From NCBI GenBank assembly GCA_027485675.1, contig JAIXQP010000006.1:248001-312000 (forward strand): DNA of 64,000 nt. Reading direction: 5' to 3'. The position numbers and the translations under genes are program-made. How positions within the stretch are numbered: the first letter of the stretch is position 1; each line of letters starts with the position of its first letter. This document shows, piece after piece, positions 18,448 to 27,052 of this stretch. The notes under the pieces are model-generated. The model was given only the letters and a program-made list of their open reading frames with translations. It made no database searches and was not told the DNA's origin. The DNA comes from Terriglobales bacterium. Lineage in GTDB: Bacteria; Acidobacteriota; Terriglobia; Bryobacterales; Bryobacteraceae.

Positions 18448-19505
18448 ACCCGGCTCCTCCTCTTCTCTACGCCCCCGGCGCGCTGAATCAGGTCGGCGCC
18501 CTCGCCCGCGACCTCGGCTTCCGCCGCACCCTCATCGTGGCCGACCACGGCATGGAATTCGCCGGCCACATCGGCTCCCTGATCGCCACGCTGTCCGCTG
18601 CCGGCGTCGAGTGCTCCCCGTGGTCCAACTTCGGCGCCAACCCGGATTCGGCCATGATCGAACACGGCCGCCACTTCGCATCGCACCTCGGGATCGACTC
18701 GATCATCGGCCTCGGCGGCGGCAGCTCCCTCGATGCCGCCAAGGGAATCAACTTCGTTCTCACGAACGGCGGCACCATGAAGGACTACTGGGGCTACGGC
18801 AAGGCGACCAAGCCGCTGCTCCCCATGATCGGCATCCCCGCCACCACCGGCACCGGCAGCGAGGCGCAGTCCTACGCCCTCATCAGCGACCCCGCGACCC
18901 ACGTCAAGATGGCCTGCGGCGACCCGATGGCTTCGTTTCGTTATGCGGTGCTTGACCCGCTGCTCACGCTCTCCCAACCGGCCGCCGTCCGCGCCGCCGC
19001 CGGCTACGACGCCATCAGCCACGCCGTCGAAAGCTACGTCACAACGAAACGAAGCCAAGCTTCGCAACTCTTCTCCCGGCAGGCCTGGCAACTGCTCCCC
19101 GAAAGTTTCGCCGCGCCGGCTTCCCTCCAATCGAACGCCAACCTCCAACTCGGCGCCTGGTTCGCCGGCTGCGCGATTGAAGCGTCGATGCTCGGCGCCG
19201 CTCACGCCTGCGCCAATCCGCTGACCGCCCGCTTCGGCATCACCCACGGCGTCGCCATCGCCATCATGCTGCCGCACGTCGTCCGGTGGAACAACTGCCC
19301 GGAATACGCCGACCTCCATCCGAATCTGTCCAGCTATCTGGCCGAACTCGCCGTCGGCCTCGCCTTGCCTCTGCGGGAATGCGGCGTCACGATGGAAGTG
19401 TTGCCCCAACTCGCCGAAGACGCGGCGCAGCAATGGACCGGCCGCCACAACCCGCGCCCGTTCGACGCCCTCGCCGCCCTGGAGCTCTACCAATGCGCCT
19501 TCTGA
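18444..19505 (+). CDS. Iron-containing alcohol dehydrogenase
   Basis: A 353-residue group III (Fe-ADH) NAD(P)-dependent dehydrogenase. The dinucleotide-binding segment GLGGGSSLDAAKG lies near residue 90 and IPATTGTGSEAQ near 130. The metal region is AAGYDAISHAVESYV and GITHGVAIAIMLPHVVRWN, with the His ligands. The start is the ATG overlapping the upstream stop (ATGA), not an in-frame ATG 84 nt earlier. The gene contains two copies, in opposite orientations, of the 14-mer ACGAAACGAAGCCA. It overlaps the propeller gene by 13 bp. The alcohol or aldehyde substrate is unknown. Confidence 0.9.
   Translation: MNPAPPLLYAPGALNQVGALARDLGFRRTLIVADHGMEFAGHIGSLIATLSAAGVECSPWSNFGANPDSAMIEHGRHFASHLGIDSIIGLGGGSSLDAAKGINFVLTNGGTMKDYWGYGKATKPLLPMIGIPATTGTGSEAQSYALISDPATHVKMACGDPMASFRYAVLDPLLTLSQPAAVRAAAGYDAISHAVESYVTTKRSQASQLFSRQAWQLLPESFAAPASLQSNANLQLGAWFAGCAIEASMLGAAHACANPLTARFGITHGVAIAIMLPHVVRWNNCPEYADLHPNLSSYLAELAVGLALPLRECGVTMEVLPQLAEDAAQQWTGRHNPRPFDALAALELYQCAF
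18928..18941 (-). repeat. Copy A of dispersed 14-mer ACGAAACGAAGCCA
   Basis: Copy on the minus strand inside the alcohol dehydrogenase gene. Two more bases (TA) at its 5' side match copy C. The encoded peptide on the sense strand is MASFRY. Confidence 0.7.
19044..19057 (+). repeat. Copy B of dispersed 14-mer ACGAAACGAAGCCA
   Basis: Same gene as copy A, opposite orientation, about 100 bp away. The reading frame gives TTKRSQ from codons ACG AAA CGA AGC CAA, unusual in a gene that prefers AAG and CGC. Confidence 0.7.
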
Positions 19506-20581
19506 TCCTCGCTCTCACGGTCCTCTCCTCCGCCCTCTTCGCCCAATGGCCGCAGTTCCGCGGAAACCCGCTGCTCACCGGCGTCGCCGCCACCGGCGCT
19601 CCCCCCGCGCAGTTGAAGCTGCTGTGGACCTGGGAAGGCGGCGAACAGTTCGAGTCGTCCCCCGTCATAGCCGACGGCGTTGTCTATATCGGCTCCGGCG
19701 CCGGCGACCTTCTCGCCATCCATCTGGCGACGGGCAAGACCAAATGGAAGTACGCCGCCGGCAGCGAGATCGGCGAATCCACCCCGGCCATCGCCAACGG
19801 CATCGTCTACGTCGGTGACTTAAAGGGCGTGCTCCACGCCGTCAATGCCGCCGACGGCAAAGGCCTGTGGAAGCACCAGACAGCCACCGAGATCAAGTCG
19901 TCTCCCGTAGTTTCGGGCGACCGCGTTCTCGTCGGCAGCTATGATCAGAACCTCTACGCCTTCGAAGCCAAGAGCGGCAAACTCGCCTGGAAGTACGAAG
20001 CCACCGGCCCCATCCACGGCACCCCGGCCATCAAGGACGGCATCGCCTACGTCACCGGTTGCGATGAACACTTCCGCGCCATTCGCATCGCCGATGGCAA
20101 AGAGGTTTTCCAGGTGCCGAGCGGCGCCTACACCGGCGCGAGCCCCCTGCTCGCCGGCAACATGGCCTACTTCGGCACCTTCGGCAACGAGGTCTACGGC
20201 GTCGATATGGCGGCCAAGAAAATCGTCTGGCGCTACGAGCATCCCGTCCGCAAGTTCCCCTTCTATTCGAGCGCAACGCTCGTGGACGGCAAGGTGATTC
20301 TCGGCGGCCGCGACAAGATGGTGCACGCCATCGACGCCAAGACCGGCAAAGGCGTCTGGACCTTCACCACCCGCAGCCGCGTCGAATCTAGCCCCGCCGC
20401 GGCGGAGGGCCGGGTGTATGTCGGTTCGAACGACGGCCGCTTCTATGTCCTCGAAGCCGCCACCGGCAAGAAGCTCTGGGAGTATGAAGCCGGCGCCGCG
20501 CTATCGAGCAGCCCCGCCATCGGGAATGGCAAGGTCGTCATCGCCGCGCAGGACGGCCGCGTGTTCTGCTTCGGGAGCTAG
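19493..20581 (+). CDS. Secreted PQQ-type beta-propeller protein (BamB-like repeats)
   Basis: A 362-residue protein with signal peptide MRLLILALTVLSSALFA. It consists of repeated PQQ/quinoprotein-type blades: FESSPVIADGVVYIGSGAGDL, ESTPAIANGIVYVGDLKG, KSSPVVSGDRVLVGSYDQNL, HGTPAIKDGIAYVTG, and so on to SSSPAIGNGKVVIAAQDGRVF (each read in part). There is no dehydrogenase-type PQQ-binding ring and the length is close to BamB. It could be a BamB paralogue or a sensor. The start is the ATG at 19493, inside the end of the previous gene, since only this gives a signal peptide. Last gene of the run starting at 11671. Confidence 0.85.
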   Translation: MRLLILALTVLSSALFAQWPQFRGNPLLTGVAATGAPPAQLKLLWTWEGGEQFESSPVIADGVVYIGSGAGDLLAIHLATGKTKWKYAAGSEIGESTPAIANGIVYVGDLKGVLHAVNAADGKGLWKHQTATEIKSSPVVSGDRVLVGSYDQNLYAFEAKSGKLAWKYEATGPIHGTPAIKDGIAYVTGCDEHFRAIRIADGKEVFQVPSGAYTGASPLLAGNMAYFGTFGNEVYGVDMAAKKIVWRYEHPVRKFPFYSSATLVDGKVILGGRDKMVHAIDAKTGKGVWTFTTRSRVESSPAAAEGRVYVGSNDGRFYVLEAATGKKLWEYEAGAALSSSPAIGNGKVVIAAQDGRVFCFGS

Positions 20582-20583
20582 AT

Positions 20584-21261
20584 CTACTTCCTCAGGCCGT
20601 AGGTGATGGTGACGCGGGTGAACTCGGGCTCCGTGTTCAGCATGATGTGCAGGGTCTCTTTATCGTCGTTCTTGGCGGCCACCAGCATCGCCCCCGGGCC
20701 CTCGGAGCCCGCCACCGAAGTCGTCGAGTTGGTATCGAATCCGCCCTTGTTGATCTGCTCTTCGTACCAGCTCTTCACCTTGCTGAACTCTTCCTTCACC
20801 TCGAGAACCAGCGTGCCGCCCTCGGTGTCCTGCATCTTCGAGCTCATCACGTTGGTCTGCTTGGCGCCGGGATAGATCGGCACAAAATCGGGAGTTTTGC
20901 CTTCGACATTCGCGCCCATCTGCACGGTCCCTTCGTCCGTCTTCACCTCGAGCTTGCCCTGCTTGAGATCATCGAGCGAGACGGTCACGGTCTTGCCCGT
21001 CTCTTTATCCTTGATGGTTACCTTGCCGCTCTCTTCGTCAAATTCCAGCACCTCAATGTTCGGGTTTGACAGGGCGACCATCTTGGCGATAGTGGCCGTC
21101 GGGTTCTCCTTCGCCTGCCTATAGAGGAAAACTCCCGTGGCCACGAAGGCGATCCCGGCCAACAGGAACAAGCCAAATACTCCAACCAGGATCCAGACCC
21201 ATACGGGCGTACCTTTCTTCGCGGGCGGCGGCAGCGGTTGCGGCGGGTATTGAGGGTTCAT
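20584..21261 (-). CDS. Single-pass membrane protein of unknown function
   Basis: About 225 residues. A proline-rich cytoplasmic tail (MNPQYPPQPLPPPAKKG) precedes one transmembrane helix (VWVWILVGVFGLFLLAGIAF in part, residues about 20-45). The outer part has a compact beta region with KVTIKDKETGKTVTVSLDDL and FVPIYPGAKQ, then EEFSKVKSWYEEQINKGGFD, which resembles a solute-linked domain found in Acidobacteria hypothetical proteins. Start could also be the ATG at 21270 (adding MLE). Divergent from the second cytochrome gene. Function unknown. Confidence 0.7.
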   Translation of the reverse strand: MNPQYPPQPLPPPAKKGTPVWVWILVGVFGLFLLAGIAFVATGVFLYRQAKENPTATIAKMVALSNPNIEVLEFDEESGKVTIKDKETGKTVTVSLDDLKQGKLEVKTDEGTVQMGANVEGKTPDFVPIYPGAKQTNVMSSKMQDTEGGTLVLEVKEEFSKVKSWYEEQINKGGFDTNSTTSVAGSEGPGAMLVAAKNDDKETLHIMLNTEPEFTRVTITYGLRK

Positions 21262-21290
21262 TTCCAGCATTCTGGCACAAGATCCGGATG

Positions 21291-21297
21291 TAGAATA
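21291..21297. promoter_or_regulatory. Symmetric -10 element TAGAATA
   Basis: TAGAAT on the plus strand ends 6 nt before the ATG at 21303, which predicts a leaderless transcript. The minus-strand reading TATTCT lies 21-30 nt before the divergent membrane-protein gene. Confidence 0.5.
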
Positions 21298-21302
21298 GGG
21301 GC

Positions 21303-23738
21303 ATGCGTAGGCTGCTTCTGTCCCTGTCCATTGCCGCCGGGGCAATGGCGCAATCGCCGGTTGACTTCGCCAAGGACATCGAGCCGATCTTCAAGCGCTC
21401 CTGCCTCGGCTGCCACGGTCCCGCTGTGCAGACCAACGGTCTGCGTTTTGACGATCCCGAAAGCGCGATGAAAGGCGGCTATAGCGGCCCGGTGATCCTC
21501 CCCGGCAAGGGCACGGAGTCGGAGATCATCCGGCGCGTGATGAGCGACAAATCAAGCATCGTCATGCCACCCTCCGGCCCCCGGCTCAGCAATGACGAGA
21601 TCAGCCGCCTGCAGGCCTGGATCAACGAAGGCGCCAAGTGGCCGCCGCGCACCAAGCCCACCGCCAAGCGCCGTGGCAGTTCTCACTGGGCCTTCCAGCC
21701 CGTGAAGCGCGAGACGGGATCCATCGACAGCTATATCCTCGCCCGCTTGCAGAAAGAAGGGCTCACCCCCTCGCCCCGCGCGGCCAAGCCGCAACTCATT
21801 CGCCGGCTGAAACTGGACTTGCTCGGCCTGCCGCCGACGCCGGACGAGGTTGCTGCCTTCGTCGCTGACCCCCGGCCCGACGCCTACGAACGCCTCGTAG
21901 ACGGCTACCTCGCCTCGCCCCACTTCGGCGAAAAGTGGGCCCGCCAGTGGCTCGACCTCGCCCGCTACGCCGATTCCGACGGCTATGAAAAAGATCAGGT
22001 CCGGCCCCACGCCTGGCGCTACCGCCAGTGGGTGATCAAGGCAATCAACGCCGACATGCCGTTTGACCAGTTCACCATTGAACAGCTCGCCGGCGACCTG
22101 CTGCCCAACGCGACCACCGAGCAACGCGTCGCCACCGGCTTCCATCGCAACGTGCTCGTCAACCGCGAGGCCGGTGTGGACCGCGCCGAAGCCCGCTACG
22201 AGCAGCTCATCAACCGGACCAACACGGTCACCACCACCTGGCTTGGCCTCACCGCCGGCTGCGCCCAGTGCCACGACCATAAGTACGATCCGATTTCGCA
22301 GAAGGAGTACTACCAGTTCTTCGCCTTCATGAATAGCGCCGACGATGTGGACATCGACGCGCCCTTGAACGGCGAGATGGGCCCGTATCTCCGTGCCCTG
22401 CCTGAGTACCGCAAGCAGCGGCAGGCCCTGCTCGAAGAGGCCAACGTGCCCGCCATGCTCGCCGGCTGGGAAGACAAGATGCGGGAGACCTGGGCCAACC
22501 CCGGCAAGGATCCCGAATTCGACTTCTGGGTCACCTCCATGTCCGCCATGTTCGACCACGCTAAGCGTGTCGTCCACACGCCAATAACGAAACGAAGCCA
22601 ACGCGACCAGGACCGGCTCGTCAACTACTTCGTCAACAACCCCGGCCCGCAGTATCGCGACAACAAAGAGATCACCGAGAAGTTCAAGCAACTGCGTGCC
22701 AAGCTGCAGGCGCTCGACGCCGGCTTCCCCGCCCTCACGCAGGCCTATACGATCGCCGCCCATCCCGATAATCCGGTGACACAGATCGCCGTGCGCGGCG
22801 ACTACAAGAACCTCGGCATCAAGGTGGAACCCGGCACGATGGAGATCCTTCCCGCGATGAAGGAACCGGGCCGCCTCGGCTTCGCCCGCTGGCTGGTTTC
22901 GAAAGAGAACCCGCTGACCGCCCGCGTCATCGTCAACCGCTACTGGCAGGAGTATTTTGGCCGCGGTCTTGTTAAGACCTCCGAGGACTTCGGCACGCAG
23001 GGCGATAAGCCGTCCCACCCGGAACTGCTCGACGCCCTGGCTGCTAGTTTCATGGACAACGGCTGGAGCGTGAAGAAGCTCCACCGGCTCATCGTCACCT
23101 CCGCCGCCTACCAGCAGAGCTCGAAGTACCGTCCGGAAGCCGCCGAGAAGGATCCCGAAAACATGCTGCTCTCGCGGCAGAGCCGCCTGCGGCTGCCGGC
23201 CGAGCAGATCCGCGACGCCGCTCTGTTCGCCGGCGACATCCTCAGCCTCGAAGTCGGCGGCAAGTCCATCAAGCCGCCGCTGCCGAAGGGCGTGGCGGAG
23301 TTAGGCTACGGCAATAGCGTGAAGTGGGCCGAGAGCGCCGGCCAGGATCGCTACCGCCGCGGGCTCTACGTCCACTACCAACGCACGACGCCCTACCCGC
23401 TGCTCGTCAACTTCGACGCCCCGGATTCGAACGTCGCCTGCTCCCGCCGCCGGACCTCCAACACCCCGCTGCAGGCGCTGAACCTGCTGAACGATCCCGT
23501 CTTCCTCGAAGCCGCCCACGGACTCGCCGTCCGCACCGCCGCCGAGCCCAACCGCATCGACCGCATGTTTGAGATCGCCCTTGGCCGCAAACCGGCGGAG
23601 ACCGAACGGCAGTCCCTCGCCCGCTATCTCGACAAGCAAATCGGCATTCTCAAAGCCGAAGGCCGCCCCGCCGAAGAGGCCTGGACCGGAGTCGCTCGCG
23701 TCCTCCTCAACACCGACGAATTCATCAACCGGAACTAG
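21303..23738 (+). CDS. Secreted planctomycete-type cytochrome c / DUF1549 / DUF1553 protein (second copy)
   Basis: An 811-residue paralogue of the gene at 644. The signal peptide is followed by CLGCH at residues 34-38, a DUF1549 region, the haem-like [11 protein letters not shown] near residue 320, and a DUF1553 region (TARVIVNRYWQEYFGRGLV in part; SRRRTSNTPLQALNLL). The middle between the two domains diverges strongly from the first copy (YADSDGYEKDQ versus [11 protein letters not shown]), so these are old duplicates. It carries copy C of the 14-mer. Followed after 2 nt by its DUF1501 partner. Confidence 0.9.
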   Translation: MRRLLLSLSIAAGAMAQSPVDFAKDIEPIFKRSCLGCHGPAVQTNGLRFDDPESAMKGGYSGPVILPGKGTESEIIRRVMSDKSSIVMPPSGPRLSNDEISRLQAWINEGAKWPPRTKPTAKRRGSSHWAFQPVKRETGSIDSYILARLQKEGLTPSPRAAKPQLIRRLKLDLLGLPPTPDEVAAFVADPRPDAYERLVDGYLASPHFGEKWARQWLDLARYADSDGYEKDQVRPHAWRYRQWVIKAINADMPFDQFTIEQLAGDLLPNATTEQRVATGFHRNVLVNREAGVDRAEARYEQLINRTNTVTTTWLGLTAGCAQCHDHKYDPISQKEYYQFFAFMNSADDVDIDAPLNGEMGPYLRALPEYRKQRQALLEEANVPAMLAGWEDKMRETWANPGKDPEFDFWVTSMSAMFDHAKRVVHTPITKRSQRDQDRLVNYFVNNPGPQYRDNKEITEKFKQLRAKLQALDAGFPALTQAYTIAAHPDNPVTQIAVRGDYKNLGIKVEPGTMEILPAMKEPGRLGFARWLVSKENPLTARVIVNRYWQEYFGRGLVKTSEDFGTQGDKPSHPELLDALAASFMDNGWSVKKLHRLIVTSAAYQQSSKYRPEAAEKDPENMLLSRQSRLRLPAEQIRDAALFAGDILSLEVGGKSIKPPLPKGVAELGYGNSVKWAESAGQDRYRRGLYVHYQRTTPYPLLVNFDAPDSNVACSRRRTSNTPLQALNLLNDPVFLEAAHGLAVRTAAEPNRIDRMFEIALGRKPAETERQSLARYLDKQIGILKAEGRPAEEAWTGVARVLLNTDEFINRN
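22587..22600 (+). repeat. Copy C of dispersed 14-mer ACGAAACGAAGCCA
   Basis: Inside the second cytochrome/DUF1549 gene; reading frame TKRSQ, the same as copy B although the proteins are unrelated. Preceded by TA as in copy A, making 16 shared bases with A. Confidence 0.7.
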
Positions 23739-23740
23739 CC

Positions 23741-25159
23741 ATGGAACACCTCAATACTCTCCGCCGCCGTCAGTTTCTGAAGAATTGGGCCTACGGACTC
23801 GGCTCTATGGCTCTCGGTGATCTCCTCGTCCGCGATGGCTATGCCGCCGCGCCAAACCCGCTCGCGCCCAAGAAGCCCCACTTCCCCGGCAAAGCGAAGA
23901 GCGTCATCTTCCTCTTCATGGAAGGCGGGCCGAGCCAGATGGACCTGTTCGATCCGAAGCCGGCCCTGGCCAAGTATCACGGCAAGCCGCTCCCGGCGGA
24001 GTACACGAAAGACTTAAAGCTGGCCTTCACCAAACCCACGGCCGCGGCCCTGGCGAGCCCCCGCGTCTTCCGGCCCTGCGGGAAGAGCGGCATCATGATG
24101 TCGGACTACATCCCGCACATGCACGACGTGGCGGACGACATCTGCCTCGTCCGTTCGATGCACACCGAGGCCGTCAACCACCATCCGGGCCAGTTGTTCC
24201 TGTTCACCGGCTCCATTCAGTTCGGCCGGCCCACCATGGGCGCCTGGAGCGTCTACGGGCTCGGCAGCGAGTCGCAGAACCTGCCGGGGTTCGTCGTGCT
24301 GTCGAGCGGCGTCGGCACCTCCGGCGGCGCGTCGAACTTCATGAGCGGCTTCCTGCCTTCCACCTACCAGGGCACGCAGTTCCGCAGCGGCGGCGAACCG
24401 ATTCTTTACCTGTCGAACCCGGAGGGCATCAGCCCCGCCACGCAACGCGCCGGGCTCGATGCGATTAAGGAGTTGAACGAGGCGCACTTGGCCGACGTCG
24501 GCGACCCGGAGATCGCGGCCCGCATTCAAAGCTACGAACTCGCCTACCGGATGCAGACTTCGGCGCCAGAACTGCTCGACTTCTCGAAGGAGTCCAAAGA
24601 GACGCTGGCGATGTACGGCATCGGAAAGGAACCCACGAACCAGTACGGCACGAACGCGCTACTAGCCCGCCGAATGGTCGAACGCGGGGTCCGGTTCGTT
24701 CTGATGATGGACGCGTCGTGGGACACCCACACCAACCTGAACGCCGGGCTCAAGAAGAAAACCGACGCCACCGACCAGCCCGTGGCCGCGCTCCTCAAGG
24801 ATCTGAAGCAGCGGGGCCTGCTCGACGAAACGCTCGTCGTTTGGGGCGGCGAGTTCGGGCGCACCCCGATCTCGGAGATCCGCAACACGTCGGACCCGGA
24901 GAACGCCGGGCGGGACCATCATCCGAGCGGCTATTCGATGTGGCTCGCCGGCGGCGGCATCAAGGGCGGCCAGGTGATCGGCGAAACCGACGAACTCGGC
25001 TTCACCATCACGCGGGACAAAGTGGAGGTCCATGACCTGCAGGCCACCATCCTCCACTGCCTCGGCTTCGACCACACGAAGCTTACCTACCGCCACATGG
25101 GCCGCGACTTCCGCCTGACCGACGTGCATGGCAACGTGGTCAAAGCGATGCTGGCTTAA
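23741..25159 (+). CDS. DUF1501 family protein, Tat-exported (second copy)
   Basis: A 472-residue paralogue of the gene at 3057. Tat signal LRRRQFLKNW, then FLFMEGGPSQMDLFDPKPAL, TAYGLGSE-like SVYGLGSESQNLPGF, VVWGGEFGRTPISE, GRDHHPSGYSMWLAGGG and HDLQATILHCLGFDHTKL. The GGEFGRTP and DHH motifs are the family hallmarks. Partner of the cytochrome gene at 21303. Its stop overlaps the convergent monooxygenase gene by 4 bp (TTAA). Confidence 0.9.
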   Translation: MEHLNTLRRRQFLKNWAYGLGSMALGDLLVRDGYAAAPNPLAPKKPHFPGKAKSVIFLFMEGGPSQMDLFDPKPALAKYHGKPLPAEYTKDLKLAFTKPTAAALASPRVFRPCGKSGIMMSDYIPHMHDVADDICLVRSMHTEAVNHHPGQLFLFTGSIQFGRPTMGAWSVYGLGSESQNLPGFVVLSSGVGTSGGASNFMSGFLPSTYQGTQFRSGGEPILYLSNPEGISPATQRAGLDAIKELNEAHLADVGDPEIAARIQSYELAYRMQTSAPELLDFSKESKETLAMYGIGKEPTNQYGTNALLARRMVERGVRFVLMMDASWDTHTNLNAGLKKKTDATDQPVAALLKDLKQRGLLDETLVVWGGEFGRTPISEIRNTSDPENAGRDHHPSGYSMWLAGGGIKGGQVIGETDELGFTITRDKVEVHDLQATILHCLGFDHTKLTYRHMGRDFRLTDVHGNVVKAMLA

Positions 25160-25452
25160 CCGATCCGGTCGAGGATCTGCACCCAATTCGGTCCGGCGAG
25201 CTTGCCCGCAACGCGGGGCCGGCCCGCCGCCAGGTGCGGCGACTGCGAATGCTTCTGCAGCGCTTCGAGCGACGCCCACTCTTCAATGAACGTGAACTTG
25301 CAGGGGTTGCTCTGATCGACGAACAGATCGTAGCGGATACAGCCTTCTTCAAGGCGCGTGGGAGCGATGTAGCTTTCGAGCACCTCGCGCACCAAAGCCT
25401 CTTCCCCCGGCAGCGCCTCAATGTGGGCGACAACATCAATTTTCTGACTCAT
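25156..25452 (-). CDS. Antibiotic biosynthesis monooxygenase (ABM) domain protein
   Basis: A 98-residue protein that matches the whole ABM domain: IDVVAHIEALPGEEALVREVL, then CIRYDLFVDQSNPCKFTFIEEWASLEALQ, HSQSPHL. Relatives act as quinol monooxygenases or detoxifying heme/ROS-related enzymes and dimerise through the ferredoxin-like fold. No cofactor site is visible at this level. Divergent from cpaF with 35 bp between starts; a -10 TAGTGT (25470-25465) is 12 nt upstream. Confidence 0.85.
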   Translation of the reverse strand: MSQKIDVVAHIEALPGEEALVREVLESYIAPTRLEEGCIRYDLFVDQSNPCKFTFIEEWASLEALQKHSQSPHLAAGRPRVAGKLAGPNWVQILDRIG

Positions 25453-25463
25453 TTCGGTAAGGG

Positions 25464-25470
25464 TACACTA
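25464..25470. promoter_or_regulatory. Symmetric -10 element TACACTA between ABM gene and cpaF
   Basis: TACACT (plus, 18 nt before the cpaF ATG) and TAGTGT (minus, 12 nt before the ABM start) share one heptamer. The eight bases GTACACTA recur at 60035-60042, where the minus-strand spacing to the start is also 12 nt. Confidence 0.45.
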
Positions 25471-25487
25471 GTTTCAATTCCCGCCTT

Positions 25488-26918
25488 ATGTCGACCGACC
25501 CGCAAACTCCGCCGCGGCCCGCCCGGCCCAGCCTTGCCCAATTGATGGCGGCCAAGGCCGGCGCGGCCAGGGTGACCACCGAGAAGGCTCCGCCCGCACG
25601 GGAGCGCACCGCGGGGCCCGTCGCCGGCGGCGCCCGTTCGGCAGACCGGATGTTCGAGATCAAGAGCGAGATCCATCGCAAGCTCATCGGTGTCCTGAAC
25701 CTCGATCAGGTCTCGTCCATCCCCAAGGACCGGATTCGGAGTGAGATCGGCCGCGTCGTTGAGCGGCTGCTCGATGAAGAGCGCGTGCCGATGACCACCG
25801 CCGAGCAGAACCGGATCGTCGAAGAGGTGCTTGATGAAGTCTTGGGTTTGGGGCCGCTCGAGCCCCTGCTGAAGGAGCCTTCCATCTCCGACATCCTGGT
25901 CAACGGCTACGACAAGGTCTTCATTGAACGGCAGGGGAAACTGCAGCGGACGCCGGTGCGGTTCAAAGACAACGCGCATCTGCTCCATATCATTGAGAAG
26001 ATCGTGGCGCAGGTGGGCCGCCGCGTGGACGAGGCGCAGCCGATCGTCGACGCCCGTCTCAAGGACGGTTCGCGTGTGAACGCGATTATCTCGCCGCTCT
26101 CGCTCGACGGCCCGTCGCTCTCCATCCGCCGCTTTGGGCGCCATGTCATCACGAGCGACGAGATGGTGGCGTACCAGACGATCATGCCGGCCATGCTCGA
26201 GTTCCTCGCCGCGTGCGTCCAGGCCAAGACGACGATTCTGATCTCCGGCGGCACGGGCTCCGGCAAGACGACGACGCTGAATGCGCTTTCACGCTTTATC
26301 CCGGAGGACGAGCGGATCGTCACGATTGAGGATACGGCCGAACTCCAACTGCAACAGCGCCACCTTGTGAAGTTCGAAACTCGCCCGGCGAACCTCAATA
26401 AAGAGGGTGGCATCAATCAGCGGGTGTTGGTGCGCACGGCGCTCCGGATGCGGCCGGACCGCATCGTGGTCGGCGAATGCCGCGGCCCGGAAGCGCTCGA
26501 CATGCTGCAGGCGATGAACACGGGTGTCGAAGGCTCGATGACCACGATCCACGCCAACACCCCGAAAGACGCCTTCTCGCGCCTGGAGGCGATGATCCTC
26601 ATGGCGGAGTTGCAGATTCCAACACGCGTGATTCAGCAGCAACTGGCGAGCGCCATCAAGCTGGTCGTCCAGGTGACGCGCCTGCAGGACGGTTCGCGTA
26701 AGATCATCAACGTCTCGGAAGTGGTGGGTCTGGAGGGAGACCACATTGCCGTGCAGGATGTGTTCGCCTTCGAGCGGGTAGGGTTGAGCGAAGCGGGCAA
26801 AGTGCAGGGACGGTTCCGCTGTTTCAACCGGCAGCCGCGCATCCTCGAACGGCTGCGCATTTACGGGATCAAGCTGCCGGAGGGTATCTTTGACGAGGTG
26901 ATGGACGTTAACCTGTAG
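25488..26918 (+). CDS. cpaF: CpaF/TadA-type secretion ATPase (orphan)
   Basis: A 476-residue type II/IV secretion ATPase of the CpaF/TadA group. The N-terminal domain has [15 protein letters not shown] (about 140) and SLSIRRF. Walker A is GGTGSGKTT, with Lys260; [13 protein letters not shown] is the Asp box; then [20 protein letters not shown] as Walker B and [20 protein letters not shown] as the His box. It would power assembly of Tad pili or a related machine, but none of tadB, tadC, the secretin or flp genes is in the window. A proline/alanine-rich tail occupies the first 50 residues. Followed after 2 nt by a 38-residue ORF. Confidence 0.92.
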   Translation: MSTDPQTPPRPARPSLAQLMAAKAGAARVTTEKAPPARERTAGPVAGGARSADRMFEIKSEIHRKLIGVLNLDQVSSIPKDRIRSEIGRVVERLLDEERVPMTTAEQNRIVEEVLDEVLGLGPLEPLLKEPSISDILVNGYDKVFIERQGKLQRTPVRFKDNAHLLHIIEKIVAQVGRRVDEAQPIVDARLKDGSRVNAIISPLSLDGPSLSIRRFGRHVITSDEMVAYQTIMPAMLEFLAACVQAKTTILISGGTGSGKTTTLNALSRFIPEDERIVTIEDTAELQLQQRHLVKFETRPANLNKEGGINQRVLVRTALRMRPDRIVVGECRGPEALDMLQAMNTGVEGSMTTIHANTPKDAFSRLEAMILMAELQIPTRVIQQQLASAIKLVVQVTRLQDGSRKIINVSEVVGLEGDHIAVQDVFAFERVGLSEAGKVQGRFRCFNRQPRILERLRIYGIKLPEGIFDEVMDVNL

Positions 26919-26920
26919 GC

Positions 26921-27037
26921 ATGTACATCATCATGGGCTTGACTCTCCTGGGAGTCTTGCTGATCACCCTGTTAGTGACGCCGCCCACCGCCTGGGTCGA
27001 TTGGCTAAAAGGCAAATCGGACGACAAAGACGAATAG
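26921..27037 (+). CDS. Small single-pass membrane peptide (38 residues) behind cpaF
   Basis: An ATG 2 nt after the cpaF stop opens a 38-codon frame ending in TAG. The peptide has one hydrophobic helix (MYIIMGLTLLGVLLITLLV) and a charged C-terminal tail, DWLKGKSDDKDE, which looks like a genuine cytoplasmic anchor. It could be co-translated with cpaF. No homologue was identified by eye, so the function is unknown. Confidence 0.45.
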   Translation: MYIIMGLTLLGVLLITLLVTPPTAWVDWLKGKSDDKDE

Positions 27038-27040
27038 CGA

Positions 27041-27046
27041 TATGAT
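27041..27046 (+). promoter_or_regulatory. -10 TATGAT with 6-nt spacing to the ATG (leaderless start)
   Basis: TATGAT, six bases, then the ATG at 27053. The transcript would begin at or next to the start codon, so the hydrolase gene can be expressed apart from cpaF. Confidence 0.45.
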
Positions 27047-27052
27047 CTCCGC

